Shown: positions 1 through 7,886, numbered from the stretch's first letter. The stretch is DNA of 22,256 nt from an uncultured Acidimicrobium sp. (GCA_903853285.1 CAINTF010000273.1:1-22256); one strand, 5' to 3'. Translations and numbers: made by a program. The notes: generated by a model not told the origin, from the sequence alone.

Positions 1-181
1 CTACGGCACGCGCATCAATTTCATCATCGCTTTGCACCAAATAGTCGGCACCTTCAAGGTCGCCACTGAGCAACACTGCAGTTGCTCGAGGTATGGCCTC
101 AATTACCGAGGCTCCAAGTCGAATCACCTGGTCACGAATGGCATCAACTTCTTGATGAAACGTTTTACGTAATTCGTCCAT
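1..181 (-). CDS. phoU: Phosphate signalling protein PhoU, N-terminal part (cut by window edge)
   Basis: Reading down from the ATG at 181-179, the minus strand stays open for 60 codons to the window edge and is absent from any longer ORF call because it is truncated. The product begins MDELRKTFHQEVDAIRDQVI and continues with a helical segment (RLGASVIEAI) and then GADYLVQSDDEIDARAV. This is the usual first helical hairpin of PhoU, including the D-x-x-I/L-D pattern. PhoU is a cytoplasmic three-helix-bundle protein that restrains PstSCAB phosphate uptake and the PhoR-type kinase when phosphate is plentiful. It lies downstream of ppk on the same strand, which fits a phosphate role. No strong ribosome binding site precedes the ATG (only GAAAG about 10 nt away), and a terminator-like hairpin separates it from ppk. 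Family assignment rests on the first third of the protein only. Confidence 0.8.
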   Translation of the reverse strand, partial: MDELRKTFHQEVDAIRDQVIRLGASVIEAIPRATAVLLSGDLEGADYLVQSDDEIDARAV

Positions 182-197
182 TGGTCAACTTTCTTTC

Positions 198-222
198 AAA
201 AAATCTGCTGAACGGCAGATTT
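198..222 (-). terminator. Rho-independent terminator or attenuator after ppk, before phoU
   Basis: On the minus strand an 8-bp perfect stem (AAATCTGC paired with GCAGATTT at 201-208 and 215-222) with a 6-nt loop is followed by a run of six T (203-198). It lies 71-95 nt past the ppk stop and about 17 nt before the phoU start, so it could end ppk transcription or attenuate read-through into phoU. Confidence 0.6.
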
Positions 223-275
223 GCTACACGTAAAACCTACACGCACGAGGTAAAACCCGTCTGAACGTCAGATTA
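206..275 (-). repeat. Two near-identical CTGnCGTTCAG elements upstream of phoU
   Basis: Read on the minus strand, AATCTGACGTTCAG (about 274-261) and AATCTGCCGTTCAG (about 221-208) differ at one base. The first copy also forms a short inverted repeat, TCTGA-ACG-TCAGA on the plus strand at 260-272; the second is part of the terminator stem. They may be a regulator site, since actinobacterial PHO boxes contain GTTCA units, but spacing does not match the 11-bp PHO-box repeat. The regulatory role is only inferred. Confidence 0.3.
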
Positions 276-292
276 CGAACAAGTTAACCGCT

Positions 293-2404
293 TTATCGGA
301 CTTGGGTTTGCACGACCCAGTCATGCAGTTTCCGTTGGGCATCCACAGTAAGACCAGGGGCCCCGGCCCGCACCCACGAATTATCGGCATGCAAGTCAAA
401 ATGGGCAGCCTCGTCATCCACCAAATAACCCAGCACTTTGTCGAGCCACATACGGTGCTTCGGATGAGTCAGTGGCACCAATGCCTCAACGCGTCCATCC
501 AAATTTCGACCCATCATGTCGGCAGAACCAATGAGGTGCAGTGGTTCGTTGTTGTCGTAGCCATGCTCAAAACGATAAATACGTGAATGCTCGAGATACC
601 GACCAAGAATGGATCGAACTCGAATATTTTCTGACATGCCAGCCACACCGGCTCGTAGACAGCAGATCCCTCGCACAATTATTTCGATCTGCACACCGGC
701 GTTACTCGCCCGATAAAGCGCCTCGATAACCGTCTTATCCGATATTGAGTTGATCTTCATCGTGATTCGTCCATCAACCCCAAACGTTGCCTCTTTGTCG
801 ATGAGGTCAACAATGCTGTTGCGCAGTCGATGAGGTGCCACCAACAATGTCTGATAGTCGGGCTCATGGCCGTAACCAGTGAGATAGTTGAACAACTCGG
901 TGACATCCGAACCAATCGCGTCTTCGCAGGTAAAGAAACCGATGTCCTCGTACATGCGCGCGGTAGTTGAGTTGTAGTTTCCGGTACCCATGTGCACATA
1001 ACGGCGCATCTTGTCTGGGTCGTTACGCACCACCAAAATACATTTGGCGTGAGTTTTAAGACCAACAAGACCGTACGTCACATGTACTCCCGCGTACTCA
1101 AGTTCTTTTGCCCACGACATGTTGCGGGCTTCATCAAAACGGGCCTTCAATTCGATCACAACAGCAACCTGCTTGCCCATCTCGGCAGCACGGATGAGGT
1201 GTCGTGCAATCGAGCTGTCTCCAGATGTGCGGTACAACGTCATCTTGATTGATTGCACGAGCGGATCGAGCGCAGACTGCTTTACAAACTCTTCAACTGA
1301 AGAAATGAACGATTCATGCGGATGATGCACGAGTAATTGACGCTCACGAATAACGCTAAAGATTGACCGTTCGTTTTCTTCCGCAGCTGCCAAGCGACCA
1401 GCAGTAAGCGCAGGCCAAGGCTTAAATCGCAAATGAGGCAAGTTGAGATTAGAGAGTTGCATCAACGCACTCAAGCCAACCGGGGCATGATGCACCGTGA
1501 CATCTCCAGCCTCAAGTTCGAGTTCGTCGATCAGTAGGTCAAGCACTTCCTGCGACATTCCGTTGGACACTTCGAGGCGCACAGCCCGACCAAAGCGACG
1601 GCGCCGCAATTCCATCTCGACAGCTGCCAACAAGTCTTCTGCATCTTCGTCGTCAACCGAAAGGTCGGCATTGCGGGTCACTCTAAACGTGTGGCACTGC
1701 TCGATTGTCATTCCCTGAAACAGGCGACTCAAGTTTGCACTCACCACATCTTCGAGCAAAACAAACCTGTTGCTGTCGGGCAATTGTAAAAATCTTGGAA
1801 GCGTTGGTGGAATCTTTACGCGAGCAAATCGTTGCTCTTGGGTGCGCGGGTCAAGCGCAATGACAGCCAAGTTGAGTGCCAAGTTTGAAATATATGGAAA
1901 CGGGTGCGCTGGGTCGACCGCGAGCGGTGTGAGCACTGGGAAGATGCGAGTTTCAAACATTGTCATCAAAAACTCGCGATCAATATCGGTTACTTCACCC
2001 CAACCGAGAATTTGGATGCCGTTGCTCGCAAGTTTTGGCAAAAGGTCTTGGTTATAGACGTCTTCCAACTGTTCAACGAGTTGTTGCACCTGCCGAATTA
2101 TCTCCTGAAGTTGCTGACGCGGCGTACGTCCATCGGGAGTGACGGCACTGACGTCTGCTGCTATCTGATCTTTGAGCGCAGCGACACGGATTTGATAGAA
2201 CTCATCGAGATTGCTGCAGAAAATTGCCGCGAACTTGCATCGCTCGAGCAACTCAATCTGTGGGTCTGCAGCGAGCGACAATACGCGTGCATTGAAATCG
2301 AGCCAGCTCAACTCCCTATTAATGATTCGTGCATCGATGCCTGAATCGTAAACAGGTGGATCTTTGCTGATGGACTGTTTCAGCAATTGTCGCCAAGATG
2401 TCAT
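293..2404 (-). CDS. ppk: Polyphosphate kinase 1 (Ppk1)
   Basis: A 703-residue protein of normal Ppk1 length (about 690-720). The enzyme moves the gamma phosphate of ATP onto inorganic polyphosphate, reversibly, at the inner face of the membrane. The N domain starts with NRELSWLDFNARVL (29-42) and SNLDEFYQIRV (64-74). The catalytic domains carry the phospholipase-D-like histidines: THAK (451-454, His452, matching E. coli phosphohistidine His435) with HMGTGNYN (471-478), and YLEHSRIY (603-610, His606, matching His592). GSADMMGRNLDGRVE (626-640) closes the active site. All key residues are present, so it should be active. The ATG at 2404 is kept because the conserved region begins 28 residues in; no clear ribosome site is visible. 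It lies between phoU and a small unknown gene on the same strand, with ppx divergent. Confidence 0.97.
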   Translation of the reverse strand: MTSWRQLLKQSISKDPPVYDSGIDARIINRELSWLDFNARVLSLAADPQIELLERCKFAAIFCSNLDEFYQIRVAALKDQIAADVSAVTPDGRTPRQQLQEIIRQVQQLVEQLEDVYNQDLLPKLASNGIQILGWGEVTDIDREFLMTMFETRIFPVLTPLAVDPAHPFPYISNLALNLAVIALDPRTQEQRFARVKIPPTLPRFLQLPDSNRFVLLEDVVSANLSRLFQGMTIEQCHTFRVTRNADLSVDDEDAEDLLAAVEMELRRRRFGRAVRLEVSNGMSQEVLDLLIDELELEAGDVTVHHAPVGLSALMQLSNLNLPHLRFKPWPALTAGRLAAAEENERSIFSVIRERQLLVHHPHESFISSVEEFVKQSALDPLVQSIKMTLYRTSGDSSIARHLIRAAEMGKQVAVVIELKARFDEARNMSWAKELEYAGVHVTYGLVGLKTHAKCILVVRNDPDKMRRYVHMGTGNYNSTTARMYEDIGFFTCEDAIGSDVTELFNYLTGYGHEPDYQTLLVAPHRLRNSIVDLIDKEATFGVDGRITMKINSISDKTVIEALYRASNAGVQIEIIVRGICCLRAGVAGMSENIRVRSILGRYLEHSRIYRFEHGYDNNEPLHLIGSADMMGRNLDGRVEALVPLTHPKHRMWLDKVLGYLVDDEAAHFDLHADNSWVRAGAPGLTVDAQRKLHDWVVQTQVR

Positions 2405-2477
2405 TGTTGATTTACCAAAACTTCAGATTGGTTTTGCACAAAATTCACACCTGGTCGCGCCGCAGCGCAAGGACACC

Positions 2478-2744
2478 CTATTGAGCGTCGTTATAGCCGA
2501 GTTCCCACTCGACCGAAATACGTTCGCGCTCGGCATCACGGTTGACGCGCTCTTGGTTGCGACGAAACTGTGGGTCGTTACGTGGCAACAACACCAAGCG
2601 GGCAAGCACGCGCGCACGAAACTCTTCAAGCAGGTTTGGGTCACCAAAATCGCTGTACACGGCCCAGTGCGGTGACACAGCACCTGTATAGGTGATGCGA
2701 GCGTGGCCGCGGGATGGCTCGGTTGCTACTGGGGCTTCAGACAT
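2478..2744 (-). CDS. Small conserved-looking protein of unknown function (88 aa)
   Basis: I do not recognise this 88-residue protein. It begins MSEAPVATEPSRGHARITYT, has a central aromatic patch (SPHWAVYSDFGDP, about 24-36) and a charged, probably helical second half (EEFRARVLARLVLLPRNDPQ and RNQERVNRDAERERISVEWE). There is no signal peptide, membrane segment or cysteine. It is judged real because codon use resembles its neighbours, it has a leaderless promoter signature (TATCGT, 7 nt, ATG), and it fills the gap between divergent ppx and ppk, 73 nt upstream of ppk. It may be co-transcribed with ppk and so bear on polyphosphate handling, but that is position only. Overlapping plus-strand ORFs lack such support. 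Confidence 0.75.
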   Translation of the reverse strand: MSEAPVATEPSRGHARITYTGAVSPHWAVYSDFGDPNLLEEFRARVLARLVLLPRNDPQFRRNQERVNRDAERERISVEWELGYNDAQ

Positions 2745-2751
2745 AGTGATA

Positions 2752-2757
2752 ACGATA
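2752..2757 (-). promoter_or_regulatory. -10 element of leaderless promoter, 88-aa gene
   Basis: The minus strand reads TATCGT, 7 nt, ATG (2744), so transcription should start at or next to the start codon. There is no ribosome binding site. The intergenic space shared with divergent ppx is only 47 nt. Confidence 0.6.
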
Positions 2758-2778
2758 TCGCCAGAAATAGCCCTTTAC

Positions 2779-2784
2779 TAGACT
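2779..2784 (+). promoter_or_regulatory. -10 element of leaderless promoter, ppx
   Basis: TAGACT lies 7 nt upstream of the GTG start of ppx at 2792, and no ribosome binding site is present. This supports GTG as the true start. Confidence 0.6.
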
Positions 2785-2791
2785 GACTCGC

Positions 2792-4339
2792 GTGTCAAAT
2801 AGCGAAAATGCAACAATCGCAGCGCTTGACATAGGCACAAATAGTTTCCATCTCGTGATCGCCAAAGTGGTTGACGGTGGGTTTGAAGTAATTGAGACCG
2901 AAAAAGAGACTGTGCGCATCGGACATGGCGCAGGCGACATGAACGAACTTTCTGCCGATGCAATTGACCGTGGTGTTGCATGTTTGGTACGGATGCAGAA
3001 AATTGCTGCTTCACACAATGCCGAAATTCGTGCCGTTGCTACAAGTGCCGTACGCGAAGCCAAGAATCGTTTTGAGTTCATCCGCAGAGCCAAAAAAGAA
3101 GCACAGATTGACATTGAGGTCATCTCAGGTGTCGAAGAAGCCCGCCTCATCCATCTTGGTGCTTTACATGGTGTTGGCGAACATGAGCGGCCGATGCTGT
3201 TGTGCGACATTGGTGGTGGATCGACCGAGATCGTGCTCGGCAATGACGATGAAGTATTGCTTGCTCGTAGTTTCAAACTTGGCGCGGTACGGCTTACCGA
3301 CCGATTCTTTGGTTCGGCCACCTTGCATCCAAGTGCGGTGAGCAGTTGTCGCTCTCATGTGCGCTCGACACTCATGGTTCTACAAACCGAAGTCACCGAA
3401 TTTGGTTTTGATGTTGCTGTTGCATCATCCGGCACCGCAGAAACGATTGCACGGCTCATCCAACAACGGTCCGACAATTCGGTACTGAAGACTCTCAATC
3501 GCTTTGAGTTCACTCAAGCTCAAATTGCTGAAACAGTGACAATGCTGAGCTCGGTTAACACGGTTGAAGAACGACGCGAAAAGTTTGGGCTCAACAAGAG
3601 CCGTGCTGAAATTATCTTGGCCGGCGCAATCATTCTTGAAGGAATCTCATCCGTATATGGCGTTGAGTCGTTTATGTACAGCGACTATGCGCTTCGGGAA
3701 GGCGTCATTCTTGACACTCTGCAGCGCCGCGGCCTTGGGCCTGCCACTGGTGACACCGATGCCGCAATGCGCAGTGTGCGCCTACTCGCCGACCGCTGCG
3801 ATGACCGTCCAGAGCATTCGCAAAACGTTGCCCGCATTGCGCTCGATTTATTTGATCAAGTTTGGGATGTGCTTGGCGTTGCGCAGGCGAACCGCAAGCT
3901 TCTGGAGGCTGCGGCTCTGCTCGCCAACGTTGGCGTAGTGATCTCGCACTCCAAGCATCACCTGCATTCCTATTACGTAATCCGCAACTCAGAGCTCGTT
4001 GGTCTGAATGATCGCGAGATTGAGATCATTGCTCAAGTTGCTCGCTACCACCGCAAGGGTTTGCCAAAACTCGGCCATCCAGAATTTGCGGCGCTCTCGC
4101 AAGAGGATCAAAAACTTGTGAATGCATTGGCAGGCGTCTTGCGCGTTGCGGTTGGTCTTGATCGAACCCAAGATGGTCGTGTCAAAAAAATTACGACGAG
4201 TATCAGCGATGGCGAATTGAAAATTGCCTTCACGACGACAAAGAAACTTGACGGCGACTTAAATATCTATGCAGCTATGGAACGTCGCACGCTGCTGGCC
4301 GACACAACCGGCCTGAAAGTAAAAGTGCTGGCTAATTAG
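2792..4339 (+). CDS. ppx: Exopolyphosphatase / Ppx-GppA phosphatase
   Basis: A 515-residue member of the ASKHA-fold Ppx/GppA family, which removes terminal phosphate from polyphosphate or hydrolyses pppGpp; sequence alone does not decide which. Signatures are DIGTNS (13-18, phosphate loop 1), ISGVEEARL (111-119, with the catalytic Glu), CDIGGGST (138-145, phosphate loop 2) and YALREG (299-304). The C-terminal half (about 330-500) is the HD-like helical domain of long Ppx proteins, with SHSKHHLHSYYVI at 385-397. The HD doublet expected near 378-379 reads Ala-Asn in LLANVG, so metal binding by that domain is doubtful. The start is GTG, supported by a leaderless promoter. It is divergent from the 88-aa/ppk unit and shares its last 4 bases with the tatA stop. 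Confidence 0.93.
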   Translation: MSNSENATIAALDIGTNSFHLVIAKVVDGGFEVIETEKETVRIGHGAGDMNELSADAIDRGVACLVRMQKIAASHNAEIRAVATSAVREAKNRFEFIRRAKKEAQIDIEVISGVEEARLIHLGALHGVGEHERPMLLCDIGGGSTEIVLGNDDEVLLARSFKLGAVRLTDRFFGSATLHPSAVSSCRSHVRSTLMVLQTEVTEFGFDVAVASSGTAETIARLIQQRSDNSVLKTLNRFEFTQAQIAETVTMLSSVNTVEERREKFGLNKSRAEIILAGAIILEGISSVYGVESFMYSDYALREGVILDTLQRRGLGPATGDTDAAMRSVRLLADRCDDRPEHSQNVARIALDLFDQVWDVLGVAQANRKLLEAAALLANVGVVISHSKHHLHSYYVIRNSELVGLNDREIEIIAQVARYHRKGLPKLGHPEFAALSQEDQKLVNALAGVLRVAVGLDRTQDGRVKKITTSISDGELKIAFTTTKKLDGDLNIYAAMERRTLLADTTGLKVKVLAN

Positions 4340-4518
4340 TTGCTGGACGGAGGAGTGTCGCTCTTTGGAGCGTCGTCCTTCGCAGCACTTGCTTGGCCCT
4401 TTTTGAATTCGTTTGTTGCTTGCCCAAGGTTGCGAGCAAGCTTTGGCAAACGCGATCCAAAGAGCAAAGCGACAATAATTAGACCAATAATGAGTTCTGG
4501 ACCACCGATGCTTCCCAT
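4336..4518 (-). CDS. tatA: Twin-arginine translocase subunit TatA
   Basis: A 60-residue protein beginning MGSIGGPELIIGLIIVALLF. TatA/E proteins build the pore that exports folded proteins. It has the short N-terminal membrane helix (about 8-20), the hinge FGSRLPKLARNLGQA (20-34) with its Phe-Gly, an amphipathic helix, and an acidic, Ser/Pro-rich tail ending DTPPSSN. The ATG at 4518 is chosen over an in-frame extension to 4620 because family members begin a few residues before the helix and a leaderless TATATT element sits 6 nt upstream. No tatB or tatC is nearby. It converges on ppx with a 4-base overlap of stop codons (TTAG). Confidence 0.93.
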   Translation of the reverse strand: MGSIGGPELIIGLIIVALLFGSRLPKLARNLGQATNEFKKGQASAAKDDAPKSDTPPSSN

Positions 4519-4524
4519 GCGCCC

Positions 4525-4530
4525 AATATA
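4525..4530 (-). promoter_or_regulatory. -10 element of leaderless promoter, tatA
   Basis: The minus strand reads TATATT, GGGCGC, ATG. This is a near-consensus -10 hexamer 6 nt before the start codon, with no ribosome binding site, and it settles the start at 4518. Confidence 0.65.
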
Positions 4531-4576
4531 CCACCGCAGGTAGCAACCACTCCAAACAGCCCGATAGGCAGAAGGG

Positions 4577-5377
4577 GTGCTGGAATGCGTCATCAACATC
4601 AGTGAGGGCGGGGACCCCAAAAAGCTTGCTGCATTAGTTGCTGCGCTTGGCGCTGACTTACTCGACCTGCATAGCGATGCAGATCACAACCGCAGCGTGT
4701 TCACTCTCGCTGGCACAGATTCTGCACGAGTGCTGACGCGCGAAGCATTCAACATGTTCAACATCAGCAAACACTCCGGTGTACATCCACGAGTTGGCAT
4801 TGTCGACGTGGTTCCGTTTGTTGCGCTTGAGCCAAGCACGTTTGAAGATGCCATTCATGCACGCAACGAGTTTGCACGTTTCGCCTCTGAAGAACTTGGG
4901 GTGCCATGTTTCTTGTATGGACCGGAGCGCACACTTCCTTACATCCGTAAGCACGCATTTGTTGACCTACTCCCCGACTTTGGCTCAGCTATGCCACACC
5001 CCACAGCGGGTGCAATATGTGTGGGTGCAAGGCCGATCTTGATCGCCTACAACATCTGGCTGAAAGACTCAACGCTCGAAAAAGCTAAGCAAATTTCAGC
5101 TCTTTTGCGCAGTGATTCTGTTCGCACACTTGGACTACAAGTTGGCAAAAGCGCTCAAGTGAGCATGAACCTCATTGATTACGCAGTAACTGGCCCACAG
5201 CAGGTGTACGACATTGTTGCTCAACATGCGCAAATTGACCGCGCTGAATTAGTTGGTTTAGTGCCAGCACGCGCACTCGCTGAAATACCTCGCAGCAGAT
5301 GGAACGAACTTGATTTGAGTGCTGAAAAAACTATTGAGTCAACGATGGCTGCGCGAAACCGCAAACTCGCGAATTAA
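4577..5377 (+). CDS. Glutamate formimidoyltransferase (FTCD N-terminal domain type)
   Basis: A 266-residue stand-alone formiminotransferase, slightly shorter than the usual 295-300. The family moves the formimino group between N-formimino-glutamate and tetrahydrofolate, linking histidine breakdown to one-carbon metabolism. The start LECVINISEGGD (2-13) matches the typical xECVPNFSEGR. The active-site segment KHSGVHPRVGIVDVVPF (65-81) carries the His expected to be catalytic (His70, equivalent to His82 of the mammalian enzyme). Further family-like stretches are CFLYG and FGSAMPHPTAGAICVGARP. The cyclodeaminase domain is absent, as in many bacteria, and no hut genes are nearby, so the pathway is open. 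The start is GTG at 4577 (a stop lies 12 nt upstream in frame); AGAAGG sits almost against it, so initiation is unclear. Its stop directly abuts that of the convergent whiB gene. Confidence 0.88.
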   Translation: MLECVINISEGGDPKKLAALVAALGADLLDLHSDADHNRSVFTLAGTDSARVLTREAFNMFNISKHSGVHPRVGIVDVVPFVALEPSTFEDAIHARNEFARFASEELGVPCFLYGPERTLPYIRKHAFVDLLPDFGSAMPHPTAGAICVGARPILIAYNIWLKDSTLEKAKQISALLRSDSVRTLGLQVGKSAQVSMNLIDYAVTGPQQVYDIVAQHAQIDRAELVGLVPARALAEIPRSRWNELDLSAEKTIESTMAARNRKLAN

Positions 5378-5653
5378 TTACGCAGTTGCGATAGTGCGAC
5401 TTGATTGAGCGCGCTGACGACGCAAGCGACGACGCTCACGCTCAGAAAGACCGCCCCAGATACCAAACTTTTCGCCATTGTCGAGCGCGTACTCAAGACA
5501 GTCATTGCGCACTACACAACCGCGGCAAACCTCTTTGGCTTCGCGGGTTGATGCTCCACGTTCTGGGAAGAACAAGTCTGGGTCGACGCCGAGACAGTTG
5601 GCTTGATCTTGCCAGGCTCGGTCTGCGCTCAGCGCTATTTGTTCGTCTTCCAC
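5378..5653 (-). CDS. whiB2: WhiB-family iron-sulfur transcriptional regulator (WhiB2/WhmD-like)
   Basis: A 91-residue Wbl protein. Four cysteines bind the [4Fe-4S] cluster: Cys20, Cys43, Cys46 and Cys52 (CRGCVVRNDC). They are followed by the turn GIWGGLSERERRRLRRQRAQ (64-83) and a basic DNA-contact tail. Segments such as DPDLFFPERGASTREAKEVC and CLEYALDNGEKFGIWGGLSE are closest, by recall, to WhiB2/WhmD, which controls septation and growth in actinobacteria. The family is confined to Actinobacteria and their phages, so this is the best taxonomic marker here. The GTG start at 5653 has an ideal GGAGG 8 nt upstream, unlike the mainly leaderless neighbours. It converges on the formimidoyltransferase with no bases between stops. 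Confidence 0.95.
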   Translation of the reverse strand: MEDEQIALSADRAWQDQANCLGVDPDLFFPERGASTREAKEVCRGCVVRNDCLEYALDNGEKFGIWGGLSERERRRLRRQRAQSSRTIATA

Positions 5654-5661
5654 GTAACTTG

Positions 5662-5666
5662 CCTCC
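5662..5666 (-). promoter_or_regulatory. Strong ribosome binding site of whiB
   Basis: GGAGG on the minus strand, 8 nt before the GTG start. It is one of few canonical Shine-Dalgarno sites in the window, so this gene should have an untranslated leader. Confidence 0.75.
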
Positions 5667-5813
5667 GTTAACTTCTGATGGACTCGAGTTAGTCGCGAGA
5701 ACGCGCCTACATCGAGGTAATTACAACTGTGTCATTCTGCCAAATTCACAGCCAAAATGCAAATATTCGGGCAATTTCGTCAGTCTTGGATTTTTGATCG
5801 CAAACTTCGATCA
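5667..5813 (-). promoter_or_regulatory. whiB upstream region with inverted repeat at 5795-5813
   Basis: This is the longest gene-free stretch (about 160 nt including the ribosome site) and presumably holds the whiB promoter; I could not place -35/-10 boxes with confidence. It holds a perfect 6-bp inverted repeat (TGATCG, 7 nt, CGATCA, 5795-5813) right behind the VWA-gene stop, and the palindromes ACTCGAGT (5682-5689) and TCGCGA (5693-5698) in the presumed leader. On the minus strand the hairpin is followed by A rather than T, so it is not an intrinsic terminator for the VWA gene. Confidence 0.4.
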
Positions 5814-7838
5814 TCACCGTTGTGAAGTTGCACTCGCCGATCGCCCACGCGAAATGTTGCGTTTGTGTTCCAAATAATCAATTAAGACATAGTCACCAAG
5901 GGTTTCAGGAGATGTGAAAAACGCACGTCCGCCGTTGATTTTGGTCAATTGTTCGATGAAATGTCGCAAACCATTGTCGGCATCCAACATAAAAGTATTA
6001 ATCCGAATTGCTTCTTTTGTGCATCGCAATGCCTCACGAAGTGTGATTTCAACTGTCTCACGCACTGGCGGATAATTAAAAAATATCTCGCCCGATGTCA
6101 TCACGTGCGCTGTTGGCTCACCATCAGTGATCATGATGATCTGTTTGTTGCCTGTCTGGCGTGCAAGCAATTTGCGCGCCAAGGTGAATGCGTGATGCAT
6201 GTTTGTGCCATACGAGAAGTCCCAACTGACTTCGGGAATACGCTCGGCGGCCAGCTCGCGGGCTGTTGCGCCAAACCCCACAACACCCAAATAATCCCTT
6301 GGAAATTGCGATGAAATCAGGTGATGGAGAGCCATCGCCACCTTTTTGGCAGGTAAAAAATTGTCGCGCATTGGCATCGACAACGAAAGGTCGAGCAGCA
6401 ACACTGTCGATGATCTCGTTGAATGTTCCATTCGTTCGATCTCAAAATCATCTTGCGAAAGTTTGATCGGTAACCCTGGTCCACCGCGACGCAATGCATT
6501 GCGCAATGTGCCGTGAAGATCGAGTCGAAAAGAGTCACCGAATTCGTACGGCTTGGTGTCGTTCGCGCGTTCGTGGCCGGTTCCGATCTTGTCGATCTGA
6601 TGCTGGCCAATCATGTCTTTCGACAAGTTGCCAAACAGATCCTGCAGTGCCTTCGCACCAAGTTGCCTGATGCCTCGTGGAGTGAGTTGGAGTCGTCCGT
6701 CGGACTGGTCAATGAGACCAGCGTCCTTCATCATCTGGGTTAATTGCGAGAGCTTCTCTAGCGATTTTGCAGAGTCCTCACCGAGCAGTTCCCGCACTCT
6801 GTCCAGGTCTGCCTCTGCCAAAGCAGCCGGATTTGCAGCGTTTTTCATGAGGTTTTCGAGCTGATCCAGCTCTGAGAGTTCTTGCATTGACTGCATCGCC
6901 TCGGCAAAGCCCAGAGGGTCTTGGCCCGAAAACTCATAACTTTTTTGCCAGCCAGCCTGCGGAAACATGGACTGCAAGTTCTTTGACAACTGATCCATCT
7001 GCCAACGCAAGTCCATATCTTCAAGCAGTTGCTCCGAGAGCTGTTGCATTTGTGCACGCTGCTCAGGAGTCATCGAGTTGAGCATCGCCTGAGCAGCTGC
7101 CATTCGTTGCGCCATGATCTCAAGCAGCTCATCGAGCGTTTCTGGATTCTCGGGAAAGAAGTCGCCGAAATTTTTCATGAAGTCTTCGAACTTCGGATCC
7201 TCGCCCTGCTGGCGACGCTCAAGCATTGCGTTCAATTCCGACATCATGTCTTTCATTCGTTGCATGTCAGCCGGCGTGAGTTTTTGCATCTCTCCTGACA
7301 TCTGGTCAAGGTGCTGCTGCATTAATTGCTCACGCAGTTTTTCGATTAATTGCTCAAAACGCAGTTGTGCTTGTTTTGATTGAAAGTCATAGTGCTGAAG
7401 TTCGGCGATCTTGCCCGCCAAGTCTGCGGGCAACATGTCAAGACGGAAATTACGTTCCATCGCCGACTGCTCCGCCATTTCTGCACGACGCTGATCGCCA
7501 GAATTCTTTGCTTCGGTTGTGTAGTTCTCGATCGCGTGACGCTCTTCGTCTACGACATCGTTCAGTTCGTCTGCAATCTCAGAGAACACGCCGCCAAGAT
7601 CTCCGCGCTCCTGAATTGACTCACGCTTTTCGCGCAGTCGTTCCATCATTTCGCGCATTCCGGCAATACGGTCGCCGTTCATGTCGCGCATTCCATCTTG
7701 CATCAGCTTGCGCAGCGCACTGTTGACATCGCCGTGGTACAACAAATCATCGGCGAGTTCACCCAAGAGTCCTTCTGCGTCAAGATCAAACCCGCGTTGT
7801 GAGCCATCCCATCGCGAATACGTGAACTTCGAAGGCAT
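5814..7838 (-). CDS. VWA-domain protein, partner of MoxR-type ATPase
   Basis: A 674-residue cytoplasmic protein without signal or membrane segments. Residues 40-420 are mostly charged, methionine- and glutamine-rich helix (for example 150-280), probably coiled coil. The C-terminal third (about 475-660) is a von Willebrand A domain with a complete metal-ion-dependent adhesion site: DLSLS (483-487), Thr545 in SYGTNMHHAF and Asp572 in MITDGEP. Such proteins work with MoxR AAA+ ATPases as chaperone-like or metal-inserting machines. Size and layout resemble, from memory, M. tuberculosis Rv0959, whose neighbour Rv0958 matches the ATPase at 8498-9925. The ATG at 7838 has a leaderless promoter, so it need not depend on moxR transcription. 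Unusually, a cyclase gene on the other strand separates it from its partner. Confidence 0.85.
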   Translation of the reverse strand: MPSKFTYSRWDGSQRGFDLDAEGLLGELADDLLYHGDVNSALRKLMQDGMRDMNGDRIAGMREMMERLREKRESIQERGDLGGVFSEIADELNDVVDEERHAIENYTTEAKNSGDQRRAEMAEQSAMERNFRLDMLPADLAGKIAELQHYDFQSKQAQLRFEQLIEKLREQLMQQHLDQMSGEMQKLTPADMQRMKDMMSELNAMLERRQQGEDPKFEDFMKNFGDFFPENPETLDELLEIMAQRMAAAQAMLNSMTPEQRAQMQQLSEQLLEDMDLRWQMDQLSKNLQSMFPQAGWQKSYEFSGQDPLGFAEAMQSMQELSELDQLENLMKNAANPAALAEADLDRVRELLGEDSAKSLEKLSQLTQMMKDAGLIDQSDGRLQLTPRGIRQLGAKALQDLFGNLSKDMIGQHQIDKIGTGHERANDTKPYEFGDSFRLDLHGTLRNALRRGGPGLPIKLSQDDFEIERMEHSTRSSTVLLLDLSLSMPMRDNFLPAKKVAMALHHLISSQFPRDYLGVVGFGATARELAAERIPEVSWDFSYGTNMHHAFTLARKLLARQTGNKQIIMITDGEPTAHVMTSGEIFFNYPPVRETVEITLREALRCTKEAIRINTFMLDADNGLRHFIEQLTKINGGRAFFTSPETLGDYVLIDYLEHKRNISRGRSASATSQR

Positions 7839-7844
7839 GCGAGA

Positions 7845-7850
7845 ACATTA
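7845..7850 (-). promoter_or_regulatory. -10 element of leaderless promoter, VWA gene
   Basis: The minus strand reads TAATGT, 6 nt, ATG (7838). The space shared with the divergent cyclase is only 64 nt, so the two promoters may influence each other. Confidence 0.55.
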
Positions 7851-7886
7851 GTGCTAAACGCTGTAGCAAGACATCGGTCACACCTC

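Noticed and set aside
1904..2344. 146-codon open frame on the plus strand inside ppk
   Set aside because: It lies opposite conserved Ppk1 sequence and encodes no known pattern.
2364..2675. 103-codon plus-strand frame opposite the 88-aa gene
   Set aside because: The minus-strand frame has a leaderless promoter and better codon use; this one has neither and runs into ppk.
4519..4620. N-terminal extension of TatA to 4620
   Set aside because: TatA proteins start just before the membrane helix; the extra 34 residues overlap the formimidoyltransferase start on the other strand and contain the TATATT promoter box.
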